NCBI GenBank assembly: GCA_900557475.1
Contig: USTA01000050.1
Location: 1-6,574, forward strand
Direction of reading: 5' to 3'
DNA: 6,574 nt
Origin: an uncultured Clostridium sp.
GTDB taxonomy: Bacteria > Bacillota > Clostridia > TANB77 > CAG-508
In this document: piece by piece, positions 3,617 through 6,574 of the stretch
How positions within the stretch are numbered: position 1 is the first letter of the stretch
Layout: each line of letters opens with the position of its first letter
Made by a program: the position numbers and the translations under genes
The notes under the pieces: model-generated
Seen by the model: the letters and a program-made list of their open reading frames with translations, nothing else
What the model was told of the DNA's origin: nothing
Database searches by the model: none

Positions 3617-6574
3617 ATGTATCAATTGCTAAAAACAAAAGAAACAGTTTTAGATAAAGAACAGTTCAAAAATTATTTAACTAAATTTGCAGCAGATAAT
3701 GTAATAAAAGAAGGAACAAATTCCGAGACATATCCTATACCTAGATTAATGGATAATTTTAAGTATATATCACTTGTATATACTTTATTAAATGAACATA
3801 TAAAATTAAATATACCAATTCATCCAGCAGGTGAATGGTTATTAGATAATTATTACTTAATAGAAAATGAGGTTGAGGGAATACAAAAAACTCTAACTAA
3901 GAAAAGATATAAGAGGTTTCCTAAAATTGCAAATGGTAATTTTTGTGGCTTTGCGAGAGTATTAGTTTTGGCAAATGAAATTGTAATTAATACTGATGGA
4001 AGAATTACTGAAGGTGATTTAATAGAATATATAGAAGCATATCAAACACAAAGAACTTTAGAAATGGAGGAAATTTGGAATATTGGTACATTTTTAAATA
4101 TAGCATTAATCGAAAAAATAAGAGGTATTACAGAAAAAATATTTTCTTCCCAAATGCAAAGATATAAAGTAGAAAATATATTAGAAAGAATAATCGAAAA
4201 GAAAAATATTAAAAAACTTAAATTAGATATAGATTTGTATCCATATGTTGAATATATGGCATATAGGCTTAGAACATATGGCAAAAAAACGGACGATTAT
4301 CTAAGAATTTTGGAAGAGCAAGTAGAAAAAGGTGGAATGCAACTTACAGAGGTTATAAACAAAGAACATTTTAATATAGCTATAAAAAAATTATCTATGC
4401 AAAATTGTATAACAAGTATAAAAACTGTTCAAAGAATGGATATGCAAGATGTATTTGAAAATGTAAACAAAGTAGAAAAACTTTTAAAACAAGATGAAAT
4501 ATACGTAAAAATGGATTACAAAACAAAAGGAATATATAGAAAAGAAATTCTAGAATTATCTAAGAAATTAAAAGCTTCTGAAATATATATTGTTAAAGAA
4601 ATTTTAAACTTAGCAAAAGAAGGAAAAACAAAGAAGGAAAAACATGTAGGTTATTATATTATTTCCGATGGAAAATATAAACTCTTAAGTAAGCTGAAAA
4701 ATAAAAAAATAAAACCAATAAGTGAAAAAACAAAGACCAAATTATATATTTTTAGCATATATGCTTTAACAATATTTTTTTCGCTTATTCTTTCAATAAA
4801 ATCTGTTTGGATAGGTTTAATAAGTTTCATACCAATTCAAAATATAATAACAAAAATTTTTCAATATATTTTAAGCAAAATTGTAAAGCCAAAGATATTG
4901 CCTAAATTAGATTATGAAGATACAAAAATACCGGATGAAAGTAGAACAATGTGCACAATAACAGCAATATTAAAAGATAAGGAAACAGTAGAATCTTTAA
5001 TCAATAAATTAGAAGTATATTACTTAGCAAATAAAGCGTCAAATCTGTATTTTACATTATTAGGTGATTGTACAAGTGAAGAGTGTGAAAAATTAGAAAC
5101 CGACAAGGAAATAATACAAGCTGGAAAAGAAGGAATAAAGAGATTAAATGATAAATATGGGCCAGTATTTAACTTTATTTATAGAAATAGAATCTGGTCA
5201 AATAGTGAAAGATGCTATATGGGATGGGAAAGGAAAAGAGGAATTTTAAATGAATTAAATGAGTTTTTAATTACAGGAAAAAATTCATTTTTAGTAAATA
5301 CTTGTGAAAATCTACCACAAATAAAATATGTTATAACATTAGATAGTGATACAAGGCTAGAATTAAACACAGTGGCTAAACTAGTGGCAGCAATGGACCA
5401 TATCTTAAATGAACCCGAAATAAATAAAATAACAAATACAGTATGTAAAGGACATGCACTAATACAGCCTAGAATAGGAATAAGTATTATGGCTGAAAGA
5501 AAAACTGGATTTACAAGGCTATTTGCAGGTTCAGGAGGAGTAGATTTATATACAAATGCTATTTCAGATGTTTACCAAGATAATTTTGACGAAGGAATTT
5601 ATACTGGAAAGGGAATTTACAATGTAAAAGTATTTCATGAGCTATTGAAAGACAGCATACCAGAAAATACAGTATTAAGCCACGATTTATTAGAAGGAAG
5701 TTACTTAAGATGTGGACTTGCAACAGATATATTGTTAATAGATGATTATCCATCTAATTATTTAGCAAGCAAATTAAGAAGAAAAAGATGGATTAGAGGA
5801 GACGTTCAAATTATTCCTTGGCTAAATTCTACATTAAATCCTCTTTCAAAATATAAGATAATGGATAATATAGCAAGAGATTCTAACAACATATGGTTAC
5901 TTTTTCTAATAATTTTATCATTTATTTTTGTAAACACACATTTTAATTTGGCAATTTCTATTGTGATATTAGCAATATTTTTACAAGTAATTTTTGACTT
6001 TATGGAAATTTGGATATCAAAAGCTGAAAATCAGAGGCTTATTATAAAAAGAGATAATAGACTTTTCGCAAGTATAAAAAGAGCATTTATACATTTTTTA
6101 ACCGTTCCAGATATGGCAATAGCAGAGCTTACATCTATTTGCAAAAGCGTTTATAGAATGAAAGTTTCACACAATTTCTTACTTGAATGGACAACGGCAG
6201 AAGATGCAGAAAAATCTAGTAAAAAAGACCTAAAGAGCTATTATAAAGAAATGATATTTAATGTAATTTTAGGATTAATATTTTTGATAAGTAATAATTT
6301 AATTCTTACTATATTAGGAATAGGCTTTTTAGTAGCACCTTTAATTTTATGGAAGCTTAGCTACAAAGTTGGAGAGGAAATAGAACTTTCGACTGACGAA
6401 ACAACGTTTTTAAAAGAAAATGCAAAAAGAACATGGAATTATTTTAAAGAAAACGAGATAAATGGGTTGCCCCCTGACAATTATCAGGAAGATAGAAGAA
6501 AGAAAAAGGCTGAAATAACATCTCCTACAAATATAGGATTATATTTATTAGCTATAATGTCTTCATATGATATG
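3617..6574 (+). CDS. Cyclic beta-1,2-glucan synthase family protein (NdvB/ChvB-like), N-terminal 986 residues, cut by the right edge
   Basis: The family polymerises glucose from UDP-glucose into beta-1,2-glucan at the inner membrane and closes the chain into a ring; full members run to about 2,800 residues. Start: ATG with GAGGAG nine bases upstream; there is no stop to the window edge. Residues 69-170 hold the N-terminal family block (HPAGEWLLDNYYLIENEVEG, RYKRFPKIANG, AYQTQRTLEMEEIW). Residues 260-350 hold SMQNCITSIKTVQRMD, YVKMDYKTKGIYR and HVGYY. Membrane segments: about 376-397 and 398-419. GT84 domain: WERKRG (537-542), the DxD motif in TLDSDT (574-579), SDVYQDNFDEGIYTGKGIY (650-668), SHDLLEG (688-694) with a likely catalytic Asp690, and RRKRW (721-725), an RxxRW processive-transferase motif, then IRGD. 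More membrane segments: about 759-775, 778-800, 880-895, 896-914. LLEWTTAEDAE and LPPDNYQED precede SPTNIGLYLLAIMSSYDM (969-986), the beginning of the next, cyclisation (GH189-type) region. All key GT residues appear intact. The expected GH94 chain-trimming domain would lie outside the window. Confidence 0.9.
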   Translation, partial: MYQLLKTKETVLDKEQFKNYLTKFAADNVIKEGTNSETYPIPRLMDNFKYISLVYTLLNEHIKLNIPIHPAGEWLLDNYYLIENEVEGIQKTLTKKRYKRFPKIANGNFCGFARVLVLANEIVINTDGRITEGDLIEYIEAYQTQRTLEMEEIWNIGTFLNIALIEKIRGITEKIFSSQMQRYKVENILERIIEKKNIKKLKLDIDLYPYVEYMAYRLRTYGKKTDDYLRILEEQVEKGGMQLTEVINKEHFNIAIKKLSMQNCITSIKTVQRMDMQDVFENVNKVEKLLKQDEIYVKMDYKTKGIYRKEILELSKKLKASEIYIVKEILNLAKEGKTKKEKHVGYYIISDGKYKLLSKLKNKKIKPISEKTKTKLYIFSIYALTIFFSLILSIKSVWIGLISFIPIQNIITKIFQYILSKIVKPKILPKLDYEDTKIPDESRTMCTITAILKDKETVESLINKLEVYYLANKASNLYFTLLGDCTSEECEKLETDKEIIQAGKEGIKRLNDKYGPVFNFIYRNRIWSNSERCYMGWERKRGILNELNEFLITGKNSFLVNTCENLPQIKYVITLDSDTRLELNTVAKLVAAMDHILNEPEINKITNTVCKGHALIQPRIGISIMAERKTGFTRLFAGSGGVDLYTNAISDVYQDNFDEGIYTGKGIYNVKVFHELLKDSIPENTVLSHDLLEGSYLRCGLATDILLIDDYPSNYLASKLRRKRWIRGDVQIIPWLNSTLNPLSKYKIMDNIARDSNNIWLLFLIILSFIFVNTHFNLAISIVILAIFLQVIFDFMEIWISKAENQRLIIKRDNRLFASIKRAFIHFLTVPDMAIAELTSICKSVYRMKVSHNFLLEWTTAEDAEKSSKKDLKSYYKEMIFNVILGLIFLISNNLILTILGIGFLVAPLILWKLSYKVGEEIELSTDETTFLKENAKRTWNYFKENEINGLPPDNYQEDRRKKKAEITSPTNIGLYLLAIMSSYDM

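Noticed and set aside
4042..4284. Minus-strand open frame of 80 codons
   Set aside because: It lies wholly antisense within the glucan synthase gene, whose translation shows clear family motifs across this stretch.
5559..5753. Minus-strand open frame of 64 codons
   Set aside because: It is antisense to the most conserved GT84 motifs (SDVYQD to SHDLLEG), so it is a shadow of the real gene.

Overview
The window reads as chromosomal DNA of a low-GC, endospore-forming member of the Firmicutes, most likely Clostridia. The support is a strongly AT-rich composition, A/T-ending codons throughout, AGGAGG-type ribosome binding sites, an alpha/beta-type small acid-soluble spore protein, a long-form (two-domain) hibernation factor, and a clostridial-style thymidylate kinase. 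The species cannot be told from the sequence alone.

Layout. Bases 1-536 hold the 3' end of a surface or phage-tail-like repeat protein that is cut by the window edge. A near-consensus promoter then drives a leader with a hairpin and a possible tiny peptide, followed by thymidylate kinase (tmk, 696-1367). Next come the spore protein gene (1474-1683), ribosomal protein S20 with a long lysine/alanine/glutamate tail (rpsT, 1860-2255) and the ribosome hibernation factor (hpf, 2411-2941). The last three have strong Shine-Dalgarno sites and are separated by hairpin terminators. rpsT and hpf each have a clear 17-bp-spaced sigma-A promoter. A 19-bp perfect hairpin with A and T flanks closes hpf and also serves as terminator for a convergent small membrane protein gene (3004-3429, minus strand).

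From 3430 to 3616 lies a divergent control region containing a minus-strand promoter, a bulged 10-bp inverted repeat across it, and an imperfect tandem repeat. From 3617 to the right edge runs one uninterrupted reading frame of 986 codons. It is the N-terminal part of a very large membrane enzyme of the cyclic beta-1,2-glucan synthase family (NdvB/ChvB type). The whole glycosyltransferase (GT84) part is present, and the window stops just as the following cyclisation/glycoside-hydrolase region begins.

The genes look like mostly single-gene transcription units rather than one operon. A loose theme is growth versus dormancy: nucleotide and ribosome supply (tmk, rpsT), ribosome storage (hpf), spore DNA protection (the spore protein) and an envelope glucan. 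That link is inference from adjacency only. I see no CRISPR array, tRNA, rRNA, insertion sequence or recognisable defence system. No stretch longer than 300 bases lacks a gene; the longest gap is the 187-base divergent region.
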